Shown: positions 9,383 to 18,367 of the stretch, piece by piece | Numbering within the stretch: position 1 is the first letter of the stretch | Layout of the letters: each line of letters opens with the position of its first letter | NCBI RefSeq assembly: GCF_023093535.1 | Contig: NZ_CP095757.1 | Span: 3,830,820-3,894,819 of the forward strand | DNA length: 64,000 bases | DNA from: Halovivax limisalsi | GTDB taxonomy: Archaea > Halobacteriota > Halobacteria > Halobacteriales > Natrialbaceae | Direction of reading: 5' to 3' | Program-made: the position numbers and the translations under genes | The notes under the pieces: model-generated | Database searches by the model: none | The model's input: only the letters and a program-made list of their open reading frames with translations | Told to the model about the DNA's origin: nothing

Positions 9383-9456
9383 TCGACGGGCGCACGACGG
9401 AAACCCTCGACGACCGATCGGGCGTTGTGGCCGGCACCGAACGGCCAACGCCGGGG

Positions 9457-10446
9457 TTAGAGTCGTCGCCGCCCGATCGCCACCGCTGCGAGTCCGACCG
9501 GGACAGCGATCCAGGCCAGCAGCGTGGTCGCGAGGACGCCGGGTGAGAGCCCCGCCTCGGCGAGAACGCTCGCGAACCCGGCGTCACCGCCGGCGCCGAG
9601 CGATCCCAGGACCAGCGCGCGGAAGACGCCGGTCGGGTTCGAAAGCACCATCGCGGAGACGGCCGCTTCGGAGAGGTCGAACGCGGCGATCAGCCCCAGG
9701 CCGAGCAGGTCGTGGACGAGCACGAACCACGCCCAGACGAGTAACGAACCCCCGAGGGCGTGGGTCTTCTCGCTGGCGATCGTCGAGACGAGGGCGCCGA
9801 TCGCGAGGAACGCCAGGCCGAGCCCGACCGTCGCGAGCAGGAACCCGACGTACGTGTCGGCGCCGTCGATACCGTACTCAAGCACCAGGAACCCGCCGGC
9901 GATGCCGAATCCGACGATCGTCGCACTCGCGAGGACGACCGCCCGACCGAGCGCCGTGCCGACGACGATCCAGGCGCGCTCGACCGGCAGCGCGAACAGC
10001 GTCTGGAGCCACCCGCTCTCCTCCCGGCCGACGACGGCGTCGTAGCTGAACGCCAGGGCGACCAGCGGAACGAGGTAGACCGCCAGCACCGCGAGGCTCG
10101 CGACCGTCCGCCCGAACCCCGCGGGACCGACGCTGGCGCCGCTGAAGGTCGTCAGGCCGAGCGCGAACGCGGCGAAGACGCCGATCAGCCCGATCGGCCA
10201 CCGGCTCCGGATCGCCAGCCGGTACTCCGTCCGGCAGACGACGAACGTCTGCCGGTACCAGTCCCCGGAGCCGGCCGCCTCGCCGACCCCGCTGGTCGCG
10301 AGCGTGCCGTATCCCCCGTCGGTCCGGGTAGCGGCGGACCCGTCCCCGGGGCGCGAACGGGGCTCGTCACGCTCCGGGTCCGTGACCGCCTCGTTCGGAC
10401 CGGGAACTGCGTCGTCCGGACCGCCGTGTTTCCGGCCGTCGGTCAT
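9457..10446 (-). CDS. nosY: ABC transporter permease of the nitrous-oxide reductase cluster (NosY)
   Basis: A 329-residue integral membrane protein with a hydrophilic N-terminal tail of about 80 residues and roughly six hydrophobic helices of the ABC-2 type. It pairs with NosF and NosD in assembly of the copper-sulfide centre of N2O reductase. Its ATG (10446) overlaps the nosF stop codon by 4 nt (ATGA), indicating translational coupling. It is the last gene of the nos operon here; no nosL-like gene follows, the next gene being convergent. Confidence 0.85.
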   Translation of the reverse strand: MTDGRKHGGPDDAVPGPNEAVTDPERDEPRSRPGDGSAATRTDGGYGTLATSGVGEAAGSGDWYRQTFVVCRTEYRLAIRSRWPIGLIGVFAAFALGLTTFSGASVGPAGFGRTVASLAVLAVYLVPLVALAFSYDAVVGREESGWLQTLFALPVERAWIVVGTALGRAVVLASATIVGFGIAGGFLVLEYGIDGADTYVGFLLATVGLGLAFLAIGALVSTIASEKTHALGGSLLVWAWFVLVHDLLGLGLIAAFDLSEAAVSAMVLSNPTGVFRALVLGSLGAGGDAGFASVLAEAGLSPGVLATTLLAWIAVPVGLAAVAIGRRRL

Positions 10447-11411
10447 CTCGAACGCACCTCCGCTGGTCCAGCAGCCGGCTCGGAGGCCGCCCCCGCATCC
10501 TCGCCGGCGAGCGCCTCGCGGAAGGCCGCTTCGAGTCCCGGCTCGCGAACCTCGAAGCGGTCGAGCTGGTCGTACTCGAGCGTCGAAAGCCGTTCGAACG
10601 CCGTCTCGCGGTCGCATTCGACTTCGATCGTCCCGTCGGTCGTCGCGACGTCGCCCCAGTCCTGCACCGCCGCGAGGAGTTCGGTTCGCGCGTCGCTTCC
10701 GGGCCCGCCGGACGGCGCGAGGACGACCGTGACGTCGTGGCCGCCGGCCGTCCGAAGGGACTCGACCGAGCCGGAGGCGCGAAGCTGTCCGTCCTCGAGG
10801 ATGGCGACGTGGTCACAGAGCCGCTCTACCTCCGAGAGGACGTGCGAGGAGAGAACGACCGTCGCGTCGGTCTCACGGTCGATCCGCTCGACGATCTCGT
10901 GGAACGTGGCGACGCCGCGTGGATCGAGGCCGGCCGTCGGCTCGTCCAGGACGAGCACCGGCGGGTCGGCAAGTAGCGCCGCGGCGAGCCCGAGCCGACG
11001 ACCCATGCCGTTGGAGTAGCCCGCGACGGACCGGTCGGCGGCGCCGGTCAGGCCGACGGTGTCGAGCGCGCCGCGAATCCGCCGTTTTCGGTCGTCGATC
11101 CCACGAATCTGGGCCTGGACCTCGAGTACCTCGCGGCCGGTTAATCCCGCCGGGAATCCGGCGTGTTCCGGCAGGAACGCGACCCGCTCGCGAACGCGGT
11201 GGCCGGCGTCTTCGACGTCGAGGCCGCCGACCGCGATGCGGCCCGCCTCCGGTCGGTCGTACCCGACGAGGAGTTCGAAGAGCGTGGTCTTGCCAGCGCC
11301 GTTGGTTCCGAGGACGCCGAACGTCGAGCCCGACGGGATCGTCATCGAGGGCCCGTCGAGCGCGACGACGTCGCCGTATCGCTTCCGGACGTCAGTGATC
11401 GTGATCTCCAT
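10443..11411 (-). CDS. nosF: ABC transporter ATP-binding protein of the nos cluster (NosF)
   Basis: A 322-residue ABC ATPase. Walker A is GTNGAGKTT (35-43), the signature is degenerate as YSNGMGRR (132-139), Walker B VLVLDEP (152-158). With NosY it forms the transporter thought to supply sulfur for CuZ assembly in N2O reductase, working with NosD. The start at 11411 lies 20 nt inside the nosD 3' end, and its own 3' end overlaps nosY, so three genes are physically interlocked. Confidence 0.9.
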   Translation of the reverse strand: MEITITDVRKRYGDVVALDGPSMTIPSGSTFGVLGTNGAGKTTLFELLVGYDRPEAGRIAVGGLDVEDAGHRVRERVAFLPEHAGFPAGLTGREVLEVQAQIRGIDDRKRRIRGALDTVGLTGAADRSVAGYSNGMGRRLGLAAALLADPPVLVLDEPTAGLDPRGVATFHEIVERIDRETDATVVLSSHVLSEVERLCDHVAILEDGQLRASGSVESLRTAGGHDVTVVLAPSGGPGSDARTELLAAVQDWGDVATTDGTIEVECDRETAFERLSTLEYDQLDRFEVREPGLEAAFREALAGEDAGAASEPAAGPAEVRSR

Positions 11412-12771
11412 AGTAGGACCTCCAGTCGTCGTGGGGTGAGTCGGCGAGCGGTCGGTGATCGACGATCCCGGGCGATTCGACGACCGGGAACGAACTCTCG
11501 GCCAGTTTCACCGCGTCGAAGGCGGGACTCTCGGCAAAGACGGCCGCCTGCGGCTTCTCGCGGACCAGTTTCTCGACGGTCCCGGCGGGTCGGTGGCGGA
11601 CGTCGCTGCGCCCGTCATCCTCGAGGTCGACGATCTGCGCGTTCGCCCAGAAGTTGCCCCGCTCTGAGTCGTTCCAGCTCGTCTGGGCGGTCGTCTCCGC
11701 GAACGCGGCCGCGCCGTTGGCGATGAAGCTGTTGCCCGAGACCACCTCGCCGCGGCTGCCCGCGGTGATGTGGATTCCGACGTCGTTCTCCAGGACGAGG
11801 TTCGACGCGATGCGGATGTCCTGAGAGTTGTGGACGTAGAGGCCGTTGCCGTTGCCGACGAGGTCGTTTCCGACGATCTCGCTGTCCTCGACGTCTTTGA
11901 CCAGGATCCCGTGGCCGCTCGTCCCGTCGTTGTTCACGGCGGTGTTGTTCGCGAGGGTCAGCCGCTTCGAGACCATCAGCGCGAAGCCGACGTCGTTGTC
12001 GAACGCGACGTTGTCGACGAGGCGGTTGTCGTTCGAGTACATGTAGTGGACGCCGTAGCGCACGTCCCACATCGCGTTGCCCTCCGCGACGACCTCCGCT
12101 GCCCACTGGTAGTAGATCCCGTCACGGACGGTCGTGATCGAGTTGTTGGACAGGCGGGCGCCGGTGGTTTCCCAGAGGTGGATGCCGTTGCCGCGTTGGG
12201 CCAGCGGGACGTCCTCGCGCCCGGCGACGATCGAGTCCTCGACGGTGACGCCGGTGACGGTGCCGATCCAGACGCCGAATTGGATTTCGGTCAGTCGCAG
12301 CGACGACAGGGTGGCATTCGACCCCTTGACGGCGACGCCGCTGTCGGCGTCCCCGCGTTCGTAGCCGGCGTCGCGGATCCAGACGTTTTCGACGGTGACG
12401 TTCGGCGCGTCGATCACGACGACGCTTCCCTCGCCACCTCCGTCGATCACCGCGGCGTCCCGTTCGTCGGCCGCGAGCGTCAGGCCCGGCGTGTCGACGG
12501 TGACCCGCTCGTCGAACTGGCCGTCGAGGACGATCGTGTCACCTGGTTCTGCAGCGTCGACGGCCCGCTGGACCGAGTCGAACGTCCGGCCGTCGAGGGT
12601 CGCGACGCCGTCGGTCTCGGGGTCGTCGACGTCGTGGACGGCCGGGACGTCCCCCTGCCAGCCGTCGACGCCCTCGGCGTCTGCGGACGATCCCGTTGCG
12701 GCGACGGCCGCCGCAGCCAGCGCACCGCCCAGGACAACGACGGCGGCGACGAGGAGTGCGCCCTCTCTCAC
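11392..12771 (-). CDS. nosD: Copper-centre maturation protein NosD
   Basis: A 459-residue exported protein with an N-terminal hydrophobic signal/anchor (about residues 5-28) followed by many 20-24-residue repeats typical of a right-handed parallel beta-helix (carbohydrate-binding/NosD repeats). It acts outside the membrane with NosFY in maturation of the CuZ site. Its ATG overlaps the stop of the upstream gene by 4 nt and its 3' end overlaps nosF by 20 nt. Assignment rests on the repeat pattern and context. Confidence 0.9.
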   Translation of the reverse strand: MREGALLVAAVVVLGGALAAAAVAATGSSADAEGVDGWQGDVPAVHDVDDPETDGVATLDGRTFDSVQRAVDAAEPGDTIVLDGQFDERVTVDTPGLTLAADERDAAVIDGGGEGSVVVIDAPNVTVENVWIRDAGYERGDADSGVAVKGSNATLSSLRLTEIQFGVWIGTVTGVTVEDSIVAGREDVPLAQRGNGIHLWETTGARLSNNSITTVRDGIYYQWAAEVVAEGNAMWDVRYGVHYMYSNDNRLVDNVAFDNDVGFALMVSKRLTLANNTAVNNDGTSGHGILVKDVEDSEIVGNDLVGNGNGLYVHNSQDIRIASNLVLENDVGIHITAGSRGEVVSGNSFIANGAAAFAETTAQTSWNDSERGNFWANAQIVDLEDDGRSDVRHRPAGTVEKLVREKPQAAVFAESPAFDAVKLAESSFPVVESPGIVDHRPLADSPHDDWRSYYGDHDH

Positions 12772-13592
12772 GGCCGCTCACCTCCGTGATCGACGGGCGG
12801 GTTCCCGGCCGGTTCCCGCAGCGTGTCGGTGCCGCCGTCGTCTTCTGGTTTCAGGGGCGCGTCGGTGTCGCCGTCGTCTCCCGGTCCGTCCCCGATGCGT
12901 TCGCCGAGCCGGCCCCACCCGCCGCGCAGGAGGGCGGGCGCATCGGTGATCGTCGCCGGCGAGTTCCGGAGCGCGACGGCGATGCCCAGCAGCGCGACCG
13001 CGGCGACGGCCATGTAGCCGCCGGGACCGAACCAGGCGGTCCCGCTGATGTTGGCGACCTCGTAGGTGCCAAGCAGCGGGGGGGTGAAGCCGTCAACGCC
13101 GTTGAGTGGGGCGTCCAGATCGAGCGAGTGGCCGGCCTGGTGGAGTCGGTACTGGATGATCGCCCCCATCGCCGCGAAGATCGCGACCGCGGCGGCGAAC
13201 AGGGCGGTGAGTCCCCGCGAGAGGGCGTCCGTCGGGAGCGCCGCGACGAGCACCGAGGCACCGGCGAGGCCGAGGAAGACCACCGGCCCGAGAACCCACT
13301 CGGGGACGGCGACGGCCTTCTCGTGGACCGCGTAGTTCGGATCGGCGTGGACCGGGTCCGGGTAGTAGAACCCGACGTACTTGTTGAGGGCCCGAACTTC
13401 CTCCCAGTCCCCGCCGATCGCCGGGTGTGCGTAGAGTTCGACGACGAGCTGGTCGACGTACTGGGGCGCCGAGAGCGTGATCCGCCACATCGGCATCCGT
13501 AACGCGAGCACGAACAGGACGGCTGCGACGATCGGGAGCAGCCGCCTGAGTTCGAGGGATCGCTCGAGGCGAGCGAGGGACATCGTGATCAC
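12768..13592 (-). CDS. Membrane protein between nosZ and nosD, function unknown
   Basis: A 274-residue protein with a hydrophobic helix near the N-terminus, a loop of about 75 residues rich in aromatic and charged residues (likely extracytoplasmic), three further hydrophobic segments, and a Gly/Asp-rich C-terminal tail. No family motif is recognised. The start at GTG 13592 overlaps the nosZ TGA as GTGA; ATG 13583 is an alternative. The stop overlaps the nosD ATG. Tight coupling on both sides implies a role in N2O-reductase maturation or electron supply. Confidence 0.8.
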   Translation of the reverse strand: MITMSLARLERSLELRRLLPIVAAVLFVLALRMPMWRITLSAPQYVDQLVVELYAHPAIGGDWEEVRALNKYVGFYYPDPVHADPNYAVHEKAVAVPEWVLGPVVFLGLAGASVLVAALPTDALSRGLTALFAAAVAIFAAMGAIIQYRLHQAGHSLDLDAPLNGVDGFTPPLLGTYEVANISGTAWFGPGGYMAVAAVALLGIAVALRNSPATITDAPALLRGGWGRLGERIGDGPGDDGDTDAPLKPEDDGGTDTLREPAGNPPVDHGGERP

Positions 13593-15487
13593 TCCGCGGG
13601 TTCGACGATCAGTCGGGAGCGCATTTCGAGGTGCAGTGCGCTACAGAAGAACGCACAGTACATCCAGTAAACGCCCGCCTCGTCGGCCGTGAACGTCACT
13701 TCCCGGGTCTCCTGGGGCGCGAGCTTGATGTTGACGTCGTGCTCGGGGATGGCCAGGGAGTGTAAGATGTCGGTGGTGTTCTCGATGTTGGTCACCGTGA
13801 AGGTGACTTCGTCGCCTTCCGTAACGGTGACGTCGGTTAAGCCGAACTCGTTGCGCATCGAGTACATCTTGACGTGCACGCGGCCGTCCTCTCGGATCAC
13901 CTCCGACTCGCCGTGTTCGACGAACTCCTCGTCGTAGTCCGCGGGATCGTACACCTTCGCGGGGTCGAGCTTGTCGGCGCTGACGATCGAGGCGTCGTGG
14001 GGTTCGGCGTAGGACGGCGTGTCCTTGACGAGACGCATTCCCTCCTCGTCGTCCCCGATGTAGATGAGCTGGTCGTTCTCGGGGTGCATCGGCCCGACGG
14101 GCAGGAAGCGGTCCTTCGAGAGCTTGTTCAGCGAGATCAGCCAGTCGCCTTGCGGATCCGCCGTGTACGATTCCGCCGCGATCAGGTGCCCCGGATTGTA
14201 GTGGACGTCGATCTTCTCGACGATCGGGTCGGTCGACTGGGGATCGGCGTCGACCGCGGCCTCGATGTCCCACTTGACGACCTGGGAGTCGATGAACAGC
14301 GTCGTGTAGGCGTGGCCGCGCCCGTCGTAGGCGGTGTGCAGCGGCCCCATCCCGAGCTGCGGGCGGCCGACGATGGCGTCGTTCGGATCGTCGACCTCGG
14401 CCAGCGCCTCGATGTCGATCACCGAGCAGGTCGGATCGAGTTTGCCGCTCGCGATGGCGTACGTTCCGTCCGGGGTGACGCTGACGCCGTGGGGGCTCTT
14501 CGAGACGTCGAGGTAGCGAACGATCGGCCGGTCGCCTTCGTTCAGCGAACTGTCGCGGGTACCGTCGACGACGGGGACGCCGCCGATCTCCTCGTAGTCG
14601 CCGGCCTCGACCGCCGCTTCGATGGCCGGCACGTCGAAGGCTTTCACCCAGTCGGTGTCAGTCGAGGACATCTCGCTCTCGGTGGTAGCGTGTTCGCTGT
14701 TGTAGCCCGTCGCGAAGAACCAGCGGCCCTCCTTGCCGCCGTCGCCGTTGTCCATGTTGCCGTCGACCAGGACTTCCCACTCGACGTTCATCGTCTCGGG
14801 ATCGATCGCGGCGATGGTCGACGTGTAGTTCTCGGGATCGTCGAGATCGCGCCCGTCGTTGGGCATCGGAACGCGTAACTCGCCGACGCCGAAGACGTAC
14901 TTCGTGTCCGGCAGGAGACAGCAGGCGCCGTGGGTCCCCTGCTGGTTCGGAATGTCGACGATGGCGTCGGTTTCGAAGTATTTCAGGTCGATCCGGGCCA
15001 TTCGGCCGTTTGCCTTGTCGTTGACGAACGCCCAGCGGCCGTCGTAGTCGTTGTCCGTCTGGCTCACGCGCGGGTGATGCGTGTCACCCCACGAGTAGCC
15101 ACCCGCGTTCTCGAGCATCTCCCTCGTCCGGTCGTCGTACCCGTAGCCGCGGGCGCTCTCGGCGTTGAACACCGGAATCCGCATCAGCTGCCGCATCGAC
15201 GGGATGCCGTAGACGCGGATCTCGCCGGTGTGCCCGCCAGAGAGGAACGCGTAGTAGTCGTCGTGTTCTCCCGGCTCGACCTCGGTCTTCACGTCATCGA
15301 ACGAGGTCGAATCCTCGGTCTCGAGCACTCCCGCACAGCCGGCAAGCGACGTTAGCGCGCCGGTCGCGGCGCCGGCCTTCACGAAATCGCGCCGCGGGAT
15401 GCGGGCGAACAGCGGATCGCGATCGCTCGCGTCGGTCGTACTGCTCGTCTCGGTCGGTCGGCCGTCGAGTTCGCTGGATCGGGTCAT
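13589..15487 (-). CDS. nosZ: Nitrous-oxide reductase, Tat-exported
   Basis: A 632-residue multicopper enzyme reducing N2O to N2, the last step of denitrification. An N-terminal Tat signal (R32-R33 in IPRRDFVKAG) ends in a lipobox-like SLAGC (C51), so it may be a lipoprotein on the outer membrane face. A seven-bladed propeller carries the CuZ histidines (for example DTHH, GTHG, SPHG, PGHL, EPHD motifs). The C-terminal cupredoxin holds the CuA ligands C611, C615, H619 and M622 in YCAFFCSALHLEM. It heads the operon nosZ-orf-nosD-nosF-nosY. No nir or nor genes are in the window. Confidence 0.95.
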   Translation of the reverse strand: MTRSSELDGRPTETSSTTDASDRDPLFARIPRRDFVKAGAATGALTSLAGCAGVLETEDSTSFDDVKTEVEPGEHDDYYAFLSGGHTGEIRVYGIPSMRQLMRIPVFNAESARGYGYDDRTREMLENAGGYSWGDTHHPRVSQTDNDYDGRWAFVNDKANGRMARIDLKYFETDAIVDIPNQQGTHGACCLLPDTKYVFGVGELRVPMPNDGRDLDDPENYTSTIAAIDPETMNVEWEVLVDGNMDNGDGGKEGRWFFATGYNSEHATTESEMSSTDTDWVKAFDVPAIEAAVEAGDYEEIGGVPVVDGTRDSSLNEGDRPIVRYLDVSKSPHGVSVTPDGTYAIASGKLDPTCSVIDIEALAEVDDPNDAIVGRPQLGMGPLHTAYDGRGHAYTTLFIDSQVVKWDIEAAVDADPQSTDPIVEKIDVHYNPGHLIAAESYTADPQGDWLISLNKLSKDRFLPVGPMHPENDQLIYIGDDEEGMRLVKDTPSYAEPHDASIVSADKLDPAKVYDPADYDEEFVEHGESEVIREDGRVHVKMYSMRNEFGLTDVTVTEGDEVTFTVTNIENTTDILHSLAIPEHDVNIKLAPQETREVTFTADEAGVYWMYCAFFCSALHLEMRSRLIVEPAE

Positions 15488-15731
15488 TGGTCTGGTATCG
15501 CGGGTTCGTCACCGGTGCCATCCGCGAAATGGCTGGTACGGGATCGGCGGTGCCGACATCCCGATCGGTACGGGTGATCCTCGGGGAGTCCACGATATTA
15601 GACCGGAGATCGATTCCTGCCGAGCGATAGCGGCCCTGAATGTGTTCGGGAGTATACTCGTCTTCGGAGCGCACGAAGATGGTAGGTTGGACAGATCGGT
15701 GATCGAACGGGCACCCCGAGACGGTGCGACG

Positions 15732-16199
15732 CTAGTCGGACCGGAAAATGCGATACGATCCCTGCCCGGTCGCGACCTCGCGCGTCTCGCCGTCGGGCGT
15801 CGTGCTCTCGACGGCGACCTCGCTGACGCCGACTGTCGAGCCGACGCGGATCACGTCCGCCGTCGCCGACAAATCGCCCGTCGCGGGTCGCAGGTAGTTG
15901 ACGTTCAAGTTGATCGTGGCGACGCCGGTCTGGACGGGGTAGTCGAACTTCGTCCGCAGGACGAGTCCGCCGACGGTGTCGACCATCGTCGCGGCGACGC
16001 CGCCGTGAATGTCGGGCCGGCGGTCCGTCTGCCCGCCGTTCGGCCGGGTGTTGGTCAGTTTCTCGTCGTACGGAATCGAGAGCGTCATCGTCCCCTCGCC
16101 GACGTGCTCGACGGCCATTCCGAGCCACGAGAGGAACTCGTGATGCTCGTCGATGTGCGCCTGCAGGGTGTCCCGCATCGCGTCGTACTCGTCGCTCAT
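15732..16199 (-). CDS. PaaI-type hotdog-fold thioesterase
   Basis: A 155-residue single-domain hotdog protein of the PaaI/YdiI acyl-CoA thioesterase family. The catalytic-region motif is DIHGGVAATMVDTVGG, followed by the INLNVNYLRPA strand typical of the family. Substrate unknown; phenylacetyl- or acyl-CoA thioesters are common. It is monocistronic, facing the same way as nosZ but 240 nt upstream of it with its own stop. Confidence 0.85.
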   Translation of the reverse strand: MSDEYDAMRDTLQAHIDEHHEFLSWLGMAVEHVGEGTMTLSIPYDEKLTNTRPNGGQTDRRPDIHGGVAATMVDTVGGLVLRTKFDYPVQTGVATINLNVNYLRPATGDLSATADVIRVGSTVGVSEVAVESTTPDGETREVATGQGSYRIFRSD

Positions 16200-16361
16200 A
16201 CCCGTCCCTGGGCCGCCCGGGTGCTAAGACCTGCGCTTTTCCGGATCGACGCGTTGAACGGCGTTTGTTCGACGAGGCTGACGGGAGTGGGCCCGGGCTA
16301 AACGCACTATTCTGAATCGCACCTGAAAATACTACTCTATCGGGCTCCAATCACCGAGCGT

Positions 16362-16880
16362 ATGCCCTCCAGCTCGAACGATCACGCAGCGAAACTCACT
16401 CGCCTCCGGGACGTCGCGATGACCGTCAGAGGGCCGAAAAATGCGCGAGAGATTTCCGAGGCGGCCGACCTGTCCCCGAACACCGCCCGGAAATACCTCG
16501 ACCAGCTCGTCGAGGCGGGCGTCCTCGAAACGATCGACGCCGGTCGCGAGACGCGCTACGCGCCGGATCGAAAGCGCCAGTACCTCGATCAGCTCCGGGA
16601 GTTGATCGAGACGTACGCGAAGGACGACCTCGCGAACGAACTCGACGCGATCAGAGGCGACGTCGACGACTTCCGGCGGACGTACGACGTCGAAACGCCG
16701 GACGAGCTGCGCGCGAGCGTCGGTGCCGACGGCGTCGACGCGCCCGATCGCGAGCAACGCATTCGCGACGCCGAAGACTGGGCGTACTTCGAACAGCGCG
16801 CGACCATGCTCCAGGAGGCGATCACTCTCTACGACTCGCTCGACGCGGCCGGTCGCGACCGCCCGGGCGTCTCAGTATAG
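16362..16880 (+). CDS. Winged-helix transcription regulator, first gene of a coupled pair
   Basis: A 172-residue protein with an N-terminal winged helix-turn-helix (about residues 15-70: AREISEAADLSPNTARKYLDQL then a wing) and an acidic, helical, probably coiled C-terminus. Haloarchaea carry many such proteins followed by a small unknown partner. ATG 16362 is 29 nt after a TATA-like AAATACTA (near 16327-16333), suggesting a leaderless transcript. The stop codon is immediately followed by the ATG of the next gene with no spacer, so both are surely co-expressed. Confidence 0.8.
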   Translation: MPSSSNDHAAKLTRLRDVAMTVRGPKNAREISEAADLSPNTARKYLDQLVEAGVLETIDAGRETRYAPDRKRQYLDQLRELIETYAKDDLANELDAIRGDVDDFRRTYDVETPDELRASVGADGVDAPDREQRIRDAEDWAYFEQRATMLQEAITLYDSLDAAGRDRPGVSV

Positions 16881-17348
16881 ATGGTTCCTGGCGTCCCCGG
16901 CGATACGCATCTCGATCGGTACGAGATCCACAAGCGATTTCGAAACCGACTCGAGCGCGCACCGTTCGTCGAACACGTCCGAGCGCGACCGAGCCCGATG
17001 CGCCCGACCCGTCTCGTCGCTGCGATCGATACCACGACCTGGTTCGGGACGGAATATCGGTCGGACGCGGCCACGCTCGAGATCGAGTGGCGACCTCGCG
17101 ACGGGCGCGACTGGTTCCGGATCCAGTACACGGAGGCGGATGCGGACTGGTCGTGCGGCTGGTACCAGGACGATTCGCACGCCGACCCCGGCCCGAGCCA
17201 CTTTCAGGTGGATTGTGAACGCTGGGACGGATCACGACGCGATCCAAGTGACTTCGACGACCCGAACCCGATGGCGGTGCTCGAGTGCAGTCTCGAGACG
17301 CTCGAACGACGGGTGCCAACGCTGCCCGGGCCAGGTGCCGCGACGTAG
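16881..17348 (+). CDS. Conserved haloarchaeal protein partnered with the HTH regulator
   Basis: A 155-residue soluble protein of unknown function. The N-terminal third is basic and helical (HKRFRNRLERAPFVEHVRARPS), the rest is beta-rich with many Trp and acidic residues (RIQYTEADADWSCGWYQDD). The start codon directly abuts the upstream stop codon. The regulator-plus-small-protein arrangement resembles toxin-antitoxin pairs, but no catalytic motif is visible and that reading is only inference. Confidence 0.75.
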   Translation: MVPGVPGDTHLDRYEIHKRFRNRLERAPFVEHVRARPSPMRPTRLVAAIDTTTWFGTEYRSDAATLEIEWRPRDGRDWFRIQYTEADADWSCGWYQDDSHADPGPSHFQVDCERWDGSRRDPSDFDDPNPMAVLECSLETLERRVPTLPGPGAAT

Positions 17349-17376
17349 ACCGGGCTGCATCGCAGCCCGGCGAAGA

Positions 17377-18312
17377 TCACTTCCGAACGACCGACACCTT
17401 GACGCAGTCGCCGACGTCGAAGGGCCGATCCGGACAGATGAGTTTCGCGCCGAAGTCCGCGTCGCGGGCGCAGTAGAACGAGAGGCCGTGTATCGGTTCG
17501 CCGTTCGCGAGGGCCGTCGCGTCCTGCCAGTCGATCGTCCGCCCCGTCGCCCCGCCGAGTTCGTCGCCGTTCAGGGAGACCGGTCGCGGTTCGAAGCCGT
17601 CGTCGACGGGGCCGGATCTCGTGCCGTCCGGCTCGAGGACGCCGCCGGTCTCGTAGTGGGGCAGGCCCCCGTCGAGGACGCCGCCGTCGTCGGCCGCGAT
17701 GCCGGCCCACTCCTCGCCCGGATTCGGATGAGCGGGCGCGTCGAGGATGGCGTAGGTGTCGCCGGTCGCGACGACGGTGCCCTCGCCGTTCCACGCGACC
17801 GGTCGGAGGTCGACGCCGACCTGGACCGGGAGCGACCCCGTCGCGCGGTGGAGGTGCTGGTCCGGCCGGCGAAACCCGAGGTGGAGGTGCGTGCCGACCC
17901 AGGGGGCGAAGAAGCCGGCGCGGACGAGTTCGCCGAGGTCGTCGCCGATCGCGACGCGGTCGCCGGCCTCGACGGCCGGATCGACGTGGAGGATCCTGGC
18001 GACGAGGCCGGCCGCGCCGGCGGGTTCCTCGACGTCGACGAGAAGTAGATGATCGAACTCGGGCGCGTAGAGTTTCGGCGGGGCCCGGACGGTCCACGTG
18101 TCGCGGACGACCCCGGCGACGGGGGACGGGGAGCGGGTCGCCAGCTCGGACGCGGGATCGCTCGTACCGGGGTAGAGGTCGATCGCGCAGCCGTCGCCGT
18201 GGGCGGGGTACGGCGAGTTGTACAGCGAGAAGCGCCGGTAGTGCGAGAGGGTCGATTCGTCCACCGTCACGGCTTCGTCTCCGCCGAACCGGTCGACCGG
18301 CCCCGTGGTCAT
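17377..18312 (-). CDS. M23-like metallopeptidase-fold protein
   Basis: A 311-residue cytoplasmic-looking protein (no signal peptide). The N-terminal half has the layout of the M23/lysostaphin (duplicated hybrid) fold: H38 and D45 in AHGDGCAIDLYPG, then SPVAGVV, AGDRVAIGDDLG, and the H142-L-H144 motif in VGTHLHLGF. Those would be the zinc ligands of M23 peptidases. Archaea lack murein, so a peptidoglycan role is excluded; the C-terminal half is unrecognised. ATG 18312 is shared with a short divergent promoter region facing the lipoate-ligase-like gene. Activity unproven. Confidence 0.65.
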   Translation of the reverse strand: MTTGPVDRFGGDEAVTVDESTLSHYRRFSLYNSPYPAHGDGCAIDLYPGTSDPASELATRSPSPVAGVVRDTWTVRAPPKLYAPEFDHLLLVDVEEPAGAAGLVARILHVDPAVEAGDRVAIGDDLGELVRAGFFAPWVGTHLHLGFRRPDQHLHRATGSLPVQVGVDLRPVAWNGEGTVVATGDTYAILDAPAHPNPGEEWAGIAADDGGVLDGGLPHYETGGVLEPDGTRSGPVDDGFEPRPVSLNGDELGGATGRTIDWQDATALANGEPIHGLSFYCARDADFGAKLICPDRPFDVGDCVKVSVVRK

Positions 18313-18367
18313 CGGTCGCACGTGCGGAGCGCGTACGTTTACGTCATTCGGCCTCGAACGGCCGGCC

